In this document: positions 53,309-61,634 of the stretch, piece after piece
How the letters are laid out: the number at the start of each line of letters is the position of its first letter
Numbering within the stretch: position 1 is the first letter of the stretch
Origin: Blastopirellula retiformator
GTDB taxonomy: Bacteria; Planctomycetota; Planctomycetia; Pirellulales; Pirellulaceae
Length of the DNA: 64,000 nucleotides
Assembly (NCBI RefSeq): GCF_007859755.1
Contig: NZ_SJPF01000005.1
Span: 186,001-250,000, forward strand
Reading direction: 5' to 3'
Notes under the pieces: generated by a model
What the model was told of the DNA's origin: nothing
Seen by the model: only the letters and a program-made list of their open reading frames with translations
Databases searched by the model: none
Program-made: the position numbers and the translations under genes

Positions 53309-54256
53309 ATGCCCCGTTGTCTCTCTGCGCTGGCCTTGCTAGCTGCGACACTTTGCTCGTATTCCGTCTCTGCGGCCGACATCACGGTTACCGAAACGCC
53401 GGATGGCGCCGACGTCAAAATCGACGGCGCACTGTTTACCCGCTATCTAAAGAAATCAGGCGCTAAGCCGATCTTGTACCCAATCATCGGCCCGGCCGAG
53501 ATGGCGATGACCCGCAACTACCCGATGACCGAGGCGGGGCCGGACGAAAAGAGCGACCATATCCACCATCGTTCGTTCTGGTTTACCCATGGCGAGGTGA
53601 ACGACTCCGATTTCTGGGCCGAGGCTGGCGACAAGCTCGGGACGATTGAGCACCAGTCGTTCAAGAAGCTGGCCGGGGGCGAAGAAGGAGAAATCGTCGC
53701 TGATAGCGTCTGGGTCGACCGCCACGGCAAGAAGATCTTGAAGGACGAGCGAACCTACAAGTTTGGCGTCTTGGGCGACGCTCGTTATATCGATCTTGAC
53801 GTTACCCTGACGGCGACCGACGCTCCGGTCAAGTTTGGCGACACCAAGGAAGGCTCGTTCGGCATTCGCGTCGCCGGCACGATGAAGATCGAATCGAAAA
53901 AGGGAGGCGAGATCGTCAACAGCCAAGGCGATAAAGACCTGAAAGCGTGGGGCAAGCAAGCTCCCTGGGTCGACTATCATGGACCGGTTGGCGACAAGAC
54001 CGGCGGCGTAGCGATTCTCGAACATCCGAGCAGTTTCCGGGCGCCGACTTATTGGCACGTGCGGACCTACGGTTTGTTCGCCGCCAACCCGTTTGGCGTC
54101 CACGACTTCGAAGGGGACAAGTCGCTCGACGGCTCGTATACCCTGTCGCCGGGCGAGTCGATCACCTTCTCGTATCGGGTCCTGTTGCACCGTGGCGATG
54201 AGAAAGACGCTGACGTTGCTGGCGCTTTTGAGAGCTATCAAGCGACGAAAAAGTAG
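53309..54256 (+). CDS. PmoA-like (DUF6807) exported protein
   Basis: The protein has 315 residues from the ATG at 53309, with AGGA ten bases upstream. A signal peptide (CLSALALLAATLCSYSVSA) is followed by the PmoA-like domain: LYPIIGPAEMAMTRNYPM, DHIHHRSFWFTHGEVNDSDFW, GSFGIRVAGTM, GVAILEHPSSFRAPTYWHVRTYGLFAANPFG and GESITFSYRVLLHRGD. The family name is historical; a role in methane oxidation is not implied. The paired His residues suggest a metal or sugar site. These proteins accompany glycan degradation genes in planctomycetes. A terminator follows. Confidence 0.9.
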   Translation: MPRCLSALALLAATLCSYSVSAADITVTETPDGADVKIDGALFTRYLKKSGAKPILYPIIGPAEMAMTRNYPMTEAGPDEKSDHIHHRSFWFTHGEVNDSDFWAEAGDKLGTIEHQSFKKLAGGEEGEIVADSVWVDRHGKKILKDERTYKFGVLGDARYIDLDVTLTATDAPVKFGDTKEGSFGIRVAGTMKIESKKGGEIVNSQGDKDLKAWGKQAPWVDYHGPVGDKTGGVAILEHPSSFRAPTYWHVRTYGLFAANPFGVHDFEGDKSLDGSYTLSPGESITFSYRVLLHRGDEKDADVAGAFESYQATKK

Positions 54257-54288
54257 CGAAAACTGCTTATAAAATCGAACTGACGCTC

Positions 54289-54320
54289 AAGCTCTACGGG
54301 AGAGATCTCGTAGAGCTTTT
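54289..54320 (+). terminator. Terminator of the PmoA-like gene
   Basis: AAGCTCTACG pairs with CGTAGAGCTT around a short loop, followed by a short T-run. Confidence 0.75.
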
Positions 54321-54489
54321 GCTTGCGCGGAAGAACATCAAAAAACATGCAAACTACCCAGTCTTACTCGTAAAAAATCACCTCCTAGTCTGCCGATAGT
54401 TACCTGTACGACCAAGCCTCTCAATCATCCCGGTCATCGCAGTCTGCGTATTTGCGCGGCGGTGACCTCGCTAGGAGTTGACATACCCT

Positions 54490-54783
54490 ATGAGTAATTC
54501 GTTCCCGTGTTTTACGCGTTTGGAACAGCTCCGTCAGTACGTCTATGAAATGCTTTGCCAACAGGAACATTTAGAACCCGGCGTTTTCCCGATGACCGAA
54601 CGCGTGCTCGTCCGCTCTGGCGATCCTTGCGGAATCTATTTCTGCTTGCATGGACCGCGAAGCGTCAAATGCACGGCCATTTGGGAAACCGAGACGAACT
54701 CGATCTTGTTCTATGGGGCTAGCGGCGAGCGATTCCTAAGAACCCAACTGACGGCGGCGCCCGCGCTTCAGAATGCTGCTTAA
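54490..54783 (+). CDS. Small conserved hypothetical protein upstream of csrA
   Basis: The protein has 97 residues from the ATG at 54490, with TAGGAG twelve bases upstream; an in-frame TTG at 54478 sits against that site and is less likely. The first half is helical (CFTRLEQLRQYVYEMLCQQEHL). The second half is beta-rich with several Cys and aromatic residues (CGIYFCLHGPRSVKCTAIW, SILFYGASGERFLRTQL). There is no signal peptide. It lies 110 bases ahead of csrA on the same strand. The function is unknown. Confidence 0.7.
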   Translation: MSNSFPCFTRLEQLRQYVYEMLCQQEHLEPGVFPMTERVLVRSGDPCGIYFCLHGPRSVKCTAIWETETNSILFYGASGERFLRTQLTAAPALQNAA

Positions 54784-54893
54784 AAACCAGGGCGTAAAGT
54801 CAACGCAAATGGAATTGCTTGACAGTCGCCAAAAAGTTCTCAAACTATACATCTGATCACATAATCACCTGACACCTAAGAAGGCTCTCGATA

Positions 54894-55091
54894 ATGTTGG
54901 TACTTTCGCGCAAGGAAGGCGAACGACTTAAGCTTGGCGACTCGATCGTTATCACCGTAGTAAAAGTGGCGGGAGACAAAGTCCGCCTAGGGATCGAAGC
55001 TCCGCCGAATGTGCTGGTGCTGCGGGACGAATTGGAACTGCACGAGCAAGACTCGGAATCGGCCGCTCCGGCGGCCCAGGAAGCGGCGTAG
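54894..55091 (+). CDS. csrA: Carbon storage regulator CsrA
   Basis: This 65-residue RNA-binding dimer represses or stabilises mRNAs by binding GGA sites in their leaders. The full signature is visible: MLVLSRKEGERLKLGDSIVI, VVKVAGDKVRLGIEAP with the RNA-contacting residues, and LRDELEL. The Ala/Glu-rich tail is ordinary. No fliW gene, its usual antagonist, is seen in the neighbourhood. Confidence 0.97.
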   Translation: MLVLSRKEGERLKLGDSIVITVVKVAGDKVRLGIEAPPNVLVLRDELELHEQDSESAAPAAQEAA

Positions 55092-55326
55092 TAATCGCCG
55101 ATGGCGTTCAATGATCCGACGAGTCGTATTTGACTCGTCAGGTCCATAAGAGGCACGCTGGCGATGACTGGCAACGGAGTCTCGCCCAGCAGTGGTAGGC
55201 AGGGGGCAGCGCGGCGAAAGCCAGCTTGCGGTTAAGACGGCGCGCGTCGTTTCGAACCGCGCAAAAAGAAAGGGCGCCGACAAATTCTGGCGCCCCTACG
55301 TTACAGGTTGTTCGCTCTGCCCGCAT

Positions 55327-55551
55327 TTACTCGCGGGGGCGAATCGCTCCGGTCAAACCAGAGTAATCACAGCGATCATCTTGGTGCCACAGCGGCAGGC
55401 CAAGCTCAACGCGACGGCGCAAGATCTCAATCTTTTCAGCCGATCCGGCCGGGGCGGTGGTCGCCGAGAAATCTTCCGAAGCGTCCGGGACGAAATCTTC
55501 GTCGTGGCCATACTTCAGGATCGCGTCGAAAACGTTACGAATTTTCTGCAT
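55327..55551 (-). CDS. Small hypothetical protein
   Basis: The protein has 74 residues from MQKIRNVFDAILKYG (ATG at 55551). A longer frame to 55578 exists. The C-terminal block KIEILRRRVELGLPLWHQDD, with the following YSGLTG, looks conserved and helical, while the middle is acidic and probably disordered. There is no signal peptide or metal motif. A consensus-like promoter lies about 240 bases upstream (55797-55824), which would give it a long leader. Confidence 0.6.
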   Translation of the reverse strand: MQKIRNVFDAILKYGHDEDFVPDASEDFSATTAPAGSAEKIEILRRRVELGLPLWHQDDRCDYSGLTGAIRPRE

Positions 55552-55796
55552 CGAACTAACTCTTCCTCCAAACGGCATGGGGCCTCGCCTTCCTCACATC
55601 TAAAGGCGAGCGGCGTTTGCGCGCACGGCGAACGCAACTTATCACTAACTCGGCAATTCGCGGCGTTCGCTTCATATCCGGTCGAGCGATTCCGCAGAAA
55701 ATACGCCATCTCACTTGAACGGCGTACTACTTCGTCACCTGAGAGCACTTCCGTGAGTAGGCGATTGGCGCCAGGGACGCCTCGAAGGAGCGTTAC

Positions 55797-55824
55797 ATTA
55801 TTTACGCACACGGGGCAGTGTCAA
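55797..55824 (-). promoter_or_regulatory. Sigma70-type promoter for the small gene at 55551
   Basis: On the minus strand TTGACA (55824-55819), a 16-base spacer and AATAAT (55802-55797). The -35 box is perfect and the -10 box has five of six. Transcription would start near 55790 and leave an untranslated leader of about 240 bases. The remaining DNA (55825-56112) contains no convincing gene. Confidence 0.5.
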
Positions 55825-56112
55825 TAGAATTTGTGGAAGGCTCGGCTACCCGCAGATTCGCACCTAAGTTTTGACTTTTCAAACACTTCCGTTTCACGCG
55901 CAGAACCAACAACCCGAGATGCCCCCCTTGTGTCGGAGACGACCATTGGCATTCCCTTCACGCCGTCTTTACGGAAATAAAACTCACCTACTGGCGGATT
56001 TTCGCTTGCGGGAAATCTATCGATCAGGCGCTCTTCAAAAGATCCGCAAGCGATGCCGGCGCCCAACGAAGCTAGCAAAAAAACTTGATTTATGACCCTT
56101 AGGATCGACCCA

Positions 56113-56532
56113 ATGCCTTGGACTCAACGGACAATTACGCTGCCGGCGATGCCGCGCGGTTTTCATCTCGTCACGCGCCACGTCACCGAAGCCCTGCCAC
56201 AGCTCCGTTCGCTGAAGGTGGGACTGCTGCACGTCTTTATCCAGCACACGTCGGCCTCGCTGTCGATCAACGAAAACGCCGATCCCGATGTCCGGGTCGA
56301 TCTGGAGATGGCCTTCTCCAAGATTGTCCCCGAGAGCTTTCCCTATGTTCACACGATGGAAGGGCCTGACGACATGCCGGCCCATATCAAAGCGGCGATG
56401 CTGGGCAGTAGCGTCTCGATCCCGGTTAGCGGCGGTCGGCTGGCGCTAGGAACCTGGCAGGGAATCTATCTTTGCGAGCACCGCAATCATGGGGGAGGCC
56501 GGCGGCTGGTGCTGACGTTGCAAGGGGAATAA
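56113..56532 (+). CDS. YjbQ family protein (UPF0047)
   Basis: The protein has 139 residues from the ATG at 56113, with AGGA upstream. An ATG at 56092 would add seven residues. The family pattern is complete: RGFHLVTRHVTEALPQL, VGLLHVFIQHTSASLSINENADPDV, the P-E-S-F-P-Y-V-H-T-M-E-G-P-D-D-M-P-A-H-I-K motif and LALGTWQGIYLCEHR. Three His and a Glu form a putative metal site. Some members show weak thiamine-phosphate synthase activity; the true role is unsettled. Confidence 0.93.
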   Translation: MPWTQRTITLPAMPRGFHLVTRHVTEALPQLRSLKVGLLHVFIQHTSASLSINENADPDVRVDLEMAFSKIVPESFPYVHTMEGPDDMPAHIKAAMLGSSVSIPVSGGRLALGTWQGIYLCEHRNHGGGRRLVLTLQGE

Positions 56533-56533
56533 A

Positions 56534-56653
56534 GTCGAGCTGGGCCTAAATCGGCAAGATTTGGCCGATCTGGCGGCGTTCTTGTCGACGCTGGAAGAGG
56601 CGAAACTGCGGATTCGCCCGCGGGAATTGCTAGGTTTGCATCCGGCGCCGTAA
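56534..56653 (+). pseudogene. Remnant of a gene 3' end (cytochrome c peroxidase-like tail)
   Basis: The frame has no start codon and is closed upstream at 56513, yet it reads as a good protein end: VELGLNRQDLADLAAFLSTL, then EEAKLRIRP and a stop at 56651. The L-x-x-x-D-L-A-D-L-x-A-F-L-x-T-L pattern is the usual C-terminal helix of c-type cytochromes and di-haem peroxidases. It is probably the leftover of a deleted gene. Confidence 0.4.
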
Positions 56654-56678
56654 GTCATTCGCGCTACGAGATTCGATT

Positions 56679-57584
56679 ATGGACCAGAAAACGCGTGCCG
56701 ATCGAATCTTGGGTTGCCTGATGGGCGGGGCGATTGGCGACGCGCTGGGAGCGGCTTTTGAAAATCAGCCGACGGTTTCTCGAGGAGTGCCGTTTCCTCT
56801 TGGCTGTGAAGACTCGCTCTACGTCACGGACGATACGCAACTGACATTGGCGACCTGCGAGGGGATCGCGCTAGCGGGGCGCATCGATGCCGAGGCGATC
56901 GCTCAAAGATTCGTCGTTTGGTTCCGCGAACGACGAATCTCGGGAATCGGCGCCAGCACGCTGAAGGCGATCACGGAATTAGCGGCGGGCGCACATTGGG
57001 CATTGGCTGGCGCAAGCGGCGAACGCTCGGCCGGCAACGGCGCTGCCATGCGGGTCGCGCCGCTGGCGTTCTTTTTAGATCCGACCGACGACATCGATCG
57101 GCGAACGCTGCATGACCTTTGCCGGATCACGCACCGTAACGAGGAAGCGTACTGCGGCGCGTTGGCGATTGTCACCGCCGTCCGCATGGCGGCGGAAGGA
57201 GCAGTGCTCCAACAAGAATTGCTGCCGCGCCTCGTCAACTTGCTGCCAGACTCGCTGACGCGCGATCGGCTGGAGTCTGCCTTAACCGAAAAACTCACGC
57301 TTTTTCAAGCAGCCAAGAAATTCGGAACGTCAGGCCATGTCGCCGCCTCGGTGCCGCTTGCGATACTTCACGCGATCGAAGGACATCGCGACGTCGCTTC
57401 CCTGATGGGCTTTGTCACTGGGGTGGGCGGAGATACCGATACGATTGGCTCGATGGCAGGGCAGATTTTGGGCGCATCACTTGGCGCCGCCAAGATGAAG
57501 TTCGACGAATCGCTATTCGAGCAAATCGATTTAGCGCCGGAAGTCAAAGAAGCGGCTCGAAATCTCGCTGCGATTCCAGCTTAG
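56679..57584 (+). CDS. ADP-ribosylglycohydrolase family protein
   Basis: This 301-residue helical enzyme has a two-metal site that removes ADP-ribose from proteins or small molecules. The motifs are LGCLMGGAIGDALGAAFE at the start, YVTDDTQLT (metal Thr-Asp-Asp type), GNGAAMRVAPLAF, and GVGGDTDTIGSMAGQILGA near the C-terminus, holding the metal Asp residues. This is the DraG/ARH pattern. There is no nitrogenase gene in the window, so a DraG role is not suggested. Confidence 0.94.
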   Translation: MDQKTRADRILGCLMGGAIGDALGAAFENQPTVSRGVPFPLGCEDSLYVTDDTQLTLATCEGIALAGRIDAEAIAQRFVVWFRERRISGIGASTLKAITELAAGAHWALAGASGERSAGNGAAMRVAPLAFFLDPTDDIDRRTLHDLCRITHRNEEAYCGALAIVTAVRMAAEGAVLQQELLPRLVNLLPDSLTRDRLESALTEKLTLFQAAKKFGTSGHVAASVPLAILHAIEGHRDVASLMGFVTGVGGDTDTIGSMAGQILGASLGAAKMKFDESLFEQIDLAPEVKEAARNLAAIPA

Positions 57585-57590
57585 AAATCC

Positions 57591-58808
57591 CTACTCAAAC
57601 GCCCCCAATCCCTGCAGATCACTATCGGGCTTCAGCCGCATGAAGTCGATCTGCGGCAGGTCGCCTTCCGTCGTGCGCGGGCGCATCAGTTCTTTCCAGT
57701 CGAGGCTGACGAAGTCATTCTCGTTGACCGTCACGCCTGGGCGAGTCCAAGAGTTATCGGTCTCGTTCTCGGGCGGAACGGCATACGCTTTTGTGACTGA
57801 ACCGCGGTAGGCCAGATTGCCGTGCAGCACTTCCTTGTCGCCGGGGATGTCTTCGCTCATGTCCGGGCGACGCTCCAGCATATTGAAATTCCCCCCACCG
57901 TTGCGATAGGCGGAATTGCGCGTCCAAATGGCGGCTTGGCCGGGATGGTGATTGGCGTAGAAGCCCTTGGCGCCATTGAAGGCAGCGATGCAATAGCGGA
58001 CTTCATGAACCGGCAGCGGCTCGGGTGTTTTTGTTTTCGGGTCCGCTCCAAAGCCTCCGATTTTAAAGCCGTTACTGTCTCCGCCAGCTCGATGATTGAA
58101 CGCCCAGCAGTGATCGAACAAGTTGGCGCCGGGCGAAAAAATCGCATCAAAGCCATCGTCACTGTTGTTCCAAGCGCGGCAGTAGTAGAACTGGACGCCA
58201 TTGCCATGGGCGCCGAAGCCATCGATGTTGCCGATCGAGTTCGGGTGGCGGCTGACGTTATCGTAGGCGTCGCACCGGGTTGCCGATCCACGGCTTTTTT
58301 CGGTCCAATAAAAACCGATTGCTGCGTTTCCGCTCGCGACGCAGTCATATAAATGAGCGACCGCGCGGGAGCCTGCGATGCGGAAACATTCCGATTGTTT
58401 TTGCTCGCCCACCGGCGTGCCGGTAACGTGGATCCCTTTGAGCGTGATATTGGTTCCGGTCACCAAGAATCCGGTAACGCGGCGATTAGTCGGGACGGCG
58501 GAGAAATCGAAGACCGGCGTTTCGCCCTCGTAGGCGACGTAGCTGATGTCGCTCTTGTGCAGATGATTGGCGACGTTGTACCAGCGAACCCGCAGTGGTT
58601 CGGCGAAATTGTTGTACGTGCCGCCGCGGATGTAGACCGTATCGCCTGCCGCGGCAAGCTCTTGTCCCTTCATTACCGTCGCCAGCGGCGCTTCGAGCGT
58701 GCCGGCATTGGCGTCGTCTCCATCCGGGGCGACATGCCAATCGGCCGCTGGGGCGATATTTGCCAGGGCGAGGAAGCCAAGAACGACAGCAAGACGAAAC
58801 AACTTCAT
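57591..58808 (-). CDS. Exported right-handed parallel beta-helix protein (pectate-lyase-like)
   Basis: The protein has 405 residues from the ATG at 58808. A signal peptide (MKLFRLAVVLGFLALANIAPA) is followed by the opening module WHVAPDGDDANAGTLEAPLATV and GDTVYIRGGTY, typical of DUF1565/PL9-type helices. Repeated coils follow (ITLKGIHVTGTPVG, YDCVASGNAAIGFYW, GVQFYYCRAWNNSDDGFD). The N-G-F-K-I-G-G-F stretch and the D-G-F-D residues resemble the calcium site of family 9 pectate lyases. An acidic polysaccharide is the likely substrate, by inference. Confidence 0.88.
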   Translation of the reverse strand: MKLFRLAVVLGFLALANIAPAADWHVAPDGDDANAGTLEAPLATVMKGQELAAAGDTVYIRGGTYNNFAEPLRVRWYNVANHLHKSDISYVAYEGETPVFDFSAVPTNRRVTGFLVTGTNITLKGIHVTGTPVGEQKQSECFRIAGSRAVAHLYDCVASGNAAIGFYWTEKSRGSATRCDAYDNVSRHPNSIGNIDGFGAHGNGVQFYYCRAWNNSDDGFDAIFSPGANLFDHCWAFNHRAGGDSNGFKIGGFGADPKTKTPEPLPVHEVRYCIAAFNGAKGFYANHHPGQAAIWTRNSAYRNGGGNFNMLERRPDMSEDIPGDKEVLHGNLAYRGSVTKAYAVPPENETDNSWTRPGVTVNENDFVSLDWKELMRPRTTEGDLPQIDFMRLKPDSDLQGLGAFE

Positions 58809-58871
58809 GGCGTGCGGTGGGAATAGTGGGGCAGGGGGTCGCAACAGAAATGCGACTATTTCCACTATAGC

Positions 58872-59945
58872 CTACGGCGCCGCTGGCACATAACCTAACC
58901 GCCCAGCCGCGGCCAGGTCGTCGAGCCAAGCGTCGACCAACGTCGCCAGGTTGGCGTTCGATTCAACTTCCTGTTCCGCTTCGACGCAGCGGGCCAAGCA
59001 GGCGGCTGCGGCGTCAGGTCCGGCGGTAAATCGGCCGACGGCCCGCTCAACCTGCTTCTGCAGGACGTCGTCCCCCGCGATCGGGCGACCGCAGAGGGCC
59101 CGCATCAGTTGCTCGTAGAACTCGGCGGCAAACTGCATCACTAGAATCAGCCGAGCACGCCTTGGGGGCGCCTCTTTGCCCGCTCGGTCGACAAACTCGG
59201 CCGTTTCCTTCGCCAGCATCACGCTGGGGAAGTCAGGCACGGCCAACCGCGGCAGAAAGGCGGCGCGAAACTCTCGCAGTTCTGGATCGGCGACCTGCAT
59301 CGCCCGCTCAAGACTGCCATGTCCCAGTTCCGCGAGTACCCGGGCTTCGTCCAGGTCGGTCACCGCGCCTTGTTCAACCAACAACGTTGCGATCACGTCG
59401 TTGGGCAGGGGAGAGAAGCGGATGATTTGTGAACGCGAGCGAATCGTCGGCAACTGACGCTGCAAACTGGTCGAAAGCAAGATCATCACCGACTTCGGCG
59501 GCGGCTCTTCGAGCGTCTTCAGCAAACAGTTGGCGCCTTCCACATTCAGATAGTCGGCGTCGTCGATAATCGCCACCTTCCGGCCGCCGCGATAAGGTCG
59601 AAGCGTGATGTCGTGGCACAGCCCTTCGCGCATCCGGTTTTGGCCTTCGCCGATCAGCAGTTCGACCGGGATGCGGGTGCGGTTGGCAGGACGCTCGACC
59701 AGGATCAGATCGGGGTGCGAGTGAGCCCGGACCTGCACGCAGCTTTCGCACTGACCGCAAGGATCGAGACTGGTGGCGCCGTTTCGTTCGCAGAGGAGCG
59801 CTTCGGCCAGCTTCAGGGCGAATTTTCGCTTGCCGACCGCCGGCGGTCCGACAAAGAGAAACGTACTGGCGAGACGCTCGCGCGCGACCGCTGTACGAAA
59901 CTTCTCCAGGACGGCATCGTGACCTTGGATTTGGTCCCAACTCAT
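58872..59945 (-). CDS. holB: DNA polymerase III delta' subunit
   Basis: This 357-residue clamp-loader subunit has the Walker-A-like loop VGPPAVGKRKFALKLAEALL, where GKR replaces GKT/S as in other delta' proteins that do not hydrolyse ATP. The zinc module CGQCESC and later HSHPDL follow, then IIDDADYLNVEGANCLLKTLEEPP and the SRSQIIRFSPL box (sensor-like). It stabilises the DnaX complex that loads the sliding clamp. It starts two bases after tmk, so both come from one mRNA, the common bacterial pairing. Confidence 0.95.
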   Translation of the reverse strand: MSWDQIQGHDAVLEKFRTAVARERLASTFLFVGPPAVGKRKFALKLAEALLCERNGATSLDPCGQCESCVQVRAHSHPDLILVERPANRTRIPVELLIGEGQNRMREGLCHDITLRPYRGGRKVAIIDDADYLNVEGANCLLKTLEEPPPKSVMILLSTSLQRQLPTIRSRSQIIRFSPLPNDVIATLLVEQGAVTDLDEARVLAELGHGSLERAMQVADPELREFRAAFLPRLAVPDFPSVMLAKETAEFVDRAGKEAPPRRARLILVMQFAAEFYEQLMRALCGRPIAGDDVLQKQVERAVGRFTAGPDAAAACLARCVEAEQEVESNANLATLVDAWLDDLAAAGRLGYVPAAP

Positions 59946-59947
59946 CG

Positions 59948-60559
59948 CTAGGCTTGCTGCTCCATCACCGCCAGGGCGATGCTGCGAATCTCGGACTGGA
60001 TCTCCTCGACCGATTGGCTAGCGTCGATCACATGCACGTTGTCGAACTTCTTCGCTTCGGTCAGAAAAGCTTCGCGGACGCGATCGAAGTATTCCCCGCC
60101 ACGGCTCTCGACGCGATCGAGCGTGCGATCCAGCCGCGAGAGGGCGACCTTGGTCGGGATGTCGAGCAGGAACGTTGCGTCGGGCATCAAGCCGCCGGTA
60201 GCGGCCATGCCGACGCTGCGAATTGTTTCGACGTCGACGCCAGCGCCATAACCTTGATAGGCGATATTGGCGATCAGATAGCGATCGCAGATGACGGTGG
60301 CGCCTGACTCGACCGCGGGGCGAATTTTTTCGGCCACTAGCTGCGAGCGAGCGGTCATGTACATCAGCATTTCGCTGATCGGCGCGATATCGAGGTCGCT
60401 CTTGCTGAGCAATACCGTTCGCAGACGCTCGCCCAACGCCGTGCTGCCGGGATCGCGACACGCGACGATCTTGACGCCTTGCATCTCTAGCCAGGCCGTG
60501 AGCAGCGTTTGCTGCGTCGACTTGCCGACTCCATCCAGTCCGTCGAATACGAAAAACAT
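59948..60559 (-). CDS. tmk: Thymidylate kinase
   Basis: This 203-residue enzyme phosphorylates dTMP to dTDP. The P-loop is FVFDGLDGVGKSTQQ, the substrate motif RDPGSTALGERLR and the D-R-Y motif ICDRYLIANIAYQGYG; the LID region with Arg residues is LSRLDRTLDRVESR. Normal TMPK motifs have E-G-x-D and REPG; here they read D-G-L-D and RDPG, a mild deviation. The stop is two bases ahead of holB. Confidence 0.96.
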   Translation of the reverse strand: MFFVFDGLDGVGKSTQQTLLTAWLEMQGVKIVACRDPGSTALGERLRTVLLSKSDLDIAPISEMLMYMTARSQLVAEKIRPAVESGATVICDRYLIANIAYQGYGAGVDVETIRSVGMAATGGLMPDATFLLDIPTKVALSRLDRTLDRVESRGGEYFDRVREAFLTEAKKFDNVHVIDASQSVEEIQSEIRSIALAVMEQQA

Positions 60560-60650
60560 AAGTGGCTCACCTGGCGCGACAGAAACGCGCCTATTTTACG
60601 CGGGAAGGGGGGAATCGTATAGCCGGTCGATTGGAGGCAAATCGGCGTTG

Positions 60651-61634
60651 TTAAGCTTCGCCCGCGATGGGGTATTTATTGACGATCGCCTTCGCGTGTC
60701 CGACGACAATTTGTTGCATCTCCGGGGGCGAGAGGACGGTCGCTTGTTCTCCGTATCCCAAGATCCACCACGACATTTCTCGCAAGCCGGAGACGGTAAC
60801 GCGAAAGTCGATCGAGCCGTCGTCGTTCCAACTCACCTGTTGCGTTTTGTGCCACTGCACTTCGGCGACGTTCGAGGCGACCAGTTTATGAAAGCGAACG
60901 ACCACCTCCTGGTCGGGGCCCTCTTCCGGGATCATATGCCAGGCGCTGCGGAGATATCGCTCGACTCGAAATCCGCTGGGGATTTTGAACTCATCTTCCA
61001 GCGTCTCCAGCGACTGAATCCGGCCCACTTTGAAGGTCCGCGTCGAGCGATGGAGCGACGAGCGGCCGATCACGTACCAGCTGTGGCGACTGAAGAGAAG
61101 CTTGTACGGCGAAAGCTTGGTGCCGATCTCGCCGTCGTCAAATAAACTCTTGTAGCGGATCCGCACCGAGCGGCGATGGCCGACCGCGTCGACCAGTTGC
61201 TGGTAAACTTCTTCCGCCTCTTCCGGCTGCGGAGAATGGTTGAGCTTGATCTCGACGGCGCCAGAGACGCGGCGCAGCCGCGTCTTCAACCGGGCGGGCA
61301 AGCTGTTCTCTAGCTTGGTCGCCGCTTTGCGGGCGCTGGAGTAATACGGCAAGCCGGCGCCGTCTCCCAGTTCGCTGCAGAGGACCATCACAGAGAGCGC
61401 CTCTTCCGCGTTCAGGTTGGTCGGGCTTAAGAAGTAGGTATCAGGAATGTGATACCGCTGCGTCTCAGAATCGAATGCGAGGGGCACGCTGGCCCCTCGC
61501 AAAGTATCCAAATCTCGGAAGATCGTCCGGCGGCTGACGCCACATTCGATCGCTAACGAATCAACGTTTTGGGGACGTCCACTTTGTAGCAGCCCGAGAA
61601 GTTGCAGCAGGCGTTGGATTCGCGACAGGTTCAT
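60651..61634 (-). CDS. WYL-domain transcriptional regulator (YafY type)
   Basis: This 327-residue protein has an N-terminal DeoR/HTH_11-type helix-turn-helix (residues 3-55: RIQRLLQLLGLLQSG, VDSLAIECGVSRRTIFRDLDTLR). The WYL domain (about 140-215) has the modified signature HSWYVIGRSS, and the C-terminal WCX region follows. WYL domains bind nucleotides or other ligands and control DNA-binding. The start lies inside the 3' end of the TolC-like gene: the overlap is 74 bases in another frame, so translation may be coupled. Confidence 0.92.
   Translation of the reverse strand: MNLSRIQRLLQLLGLLQSGRPQNVDSLAIECGVSRRTIFRDLDTLRGASVPLAFDSETQRYHIPDTYFLSPTNLNAEEALSVMVLCSELGDGAGLPYYSSARKAATKLENSLPARLKTRLRRVSGAVEIKLNHSPQPEEAEEVYQQLVDAVGHRRSVRIRYKSLFDDGEIGTKLSPYKLLFSRHSWYVIGRSSLHRSTRTFKVGRIQSLETLEDEFKIPSGFRVERYLRSAWHMIPEEGPDQEVVVRFHKLVASNVAEVQWHKTQQVSWNDDGSIDFRVTVSGLREMSWWILGYGEQATVLSPPEMQQIVVGHAKAIVNKYPIAGEA

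Noticed and set aside
53309-54256. Subunit of methane monooxygenase
   Set aside because: The PmoA-like name is historical; the protein is soluble and exported, and no pmo genes are nearby.
54819-54851. TTGACA and TATACA ahead of csrA as a promoter
   Set aside because: The spacing is 21 bases, too long for a sigma70 promoter.
56679-57584. DraG regulator of nitrogenase
   Set aside because: The motifs fit ADP-ribosylglycohydrolases in general; no draT or nif genes are present.
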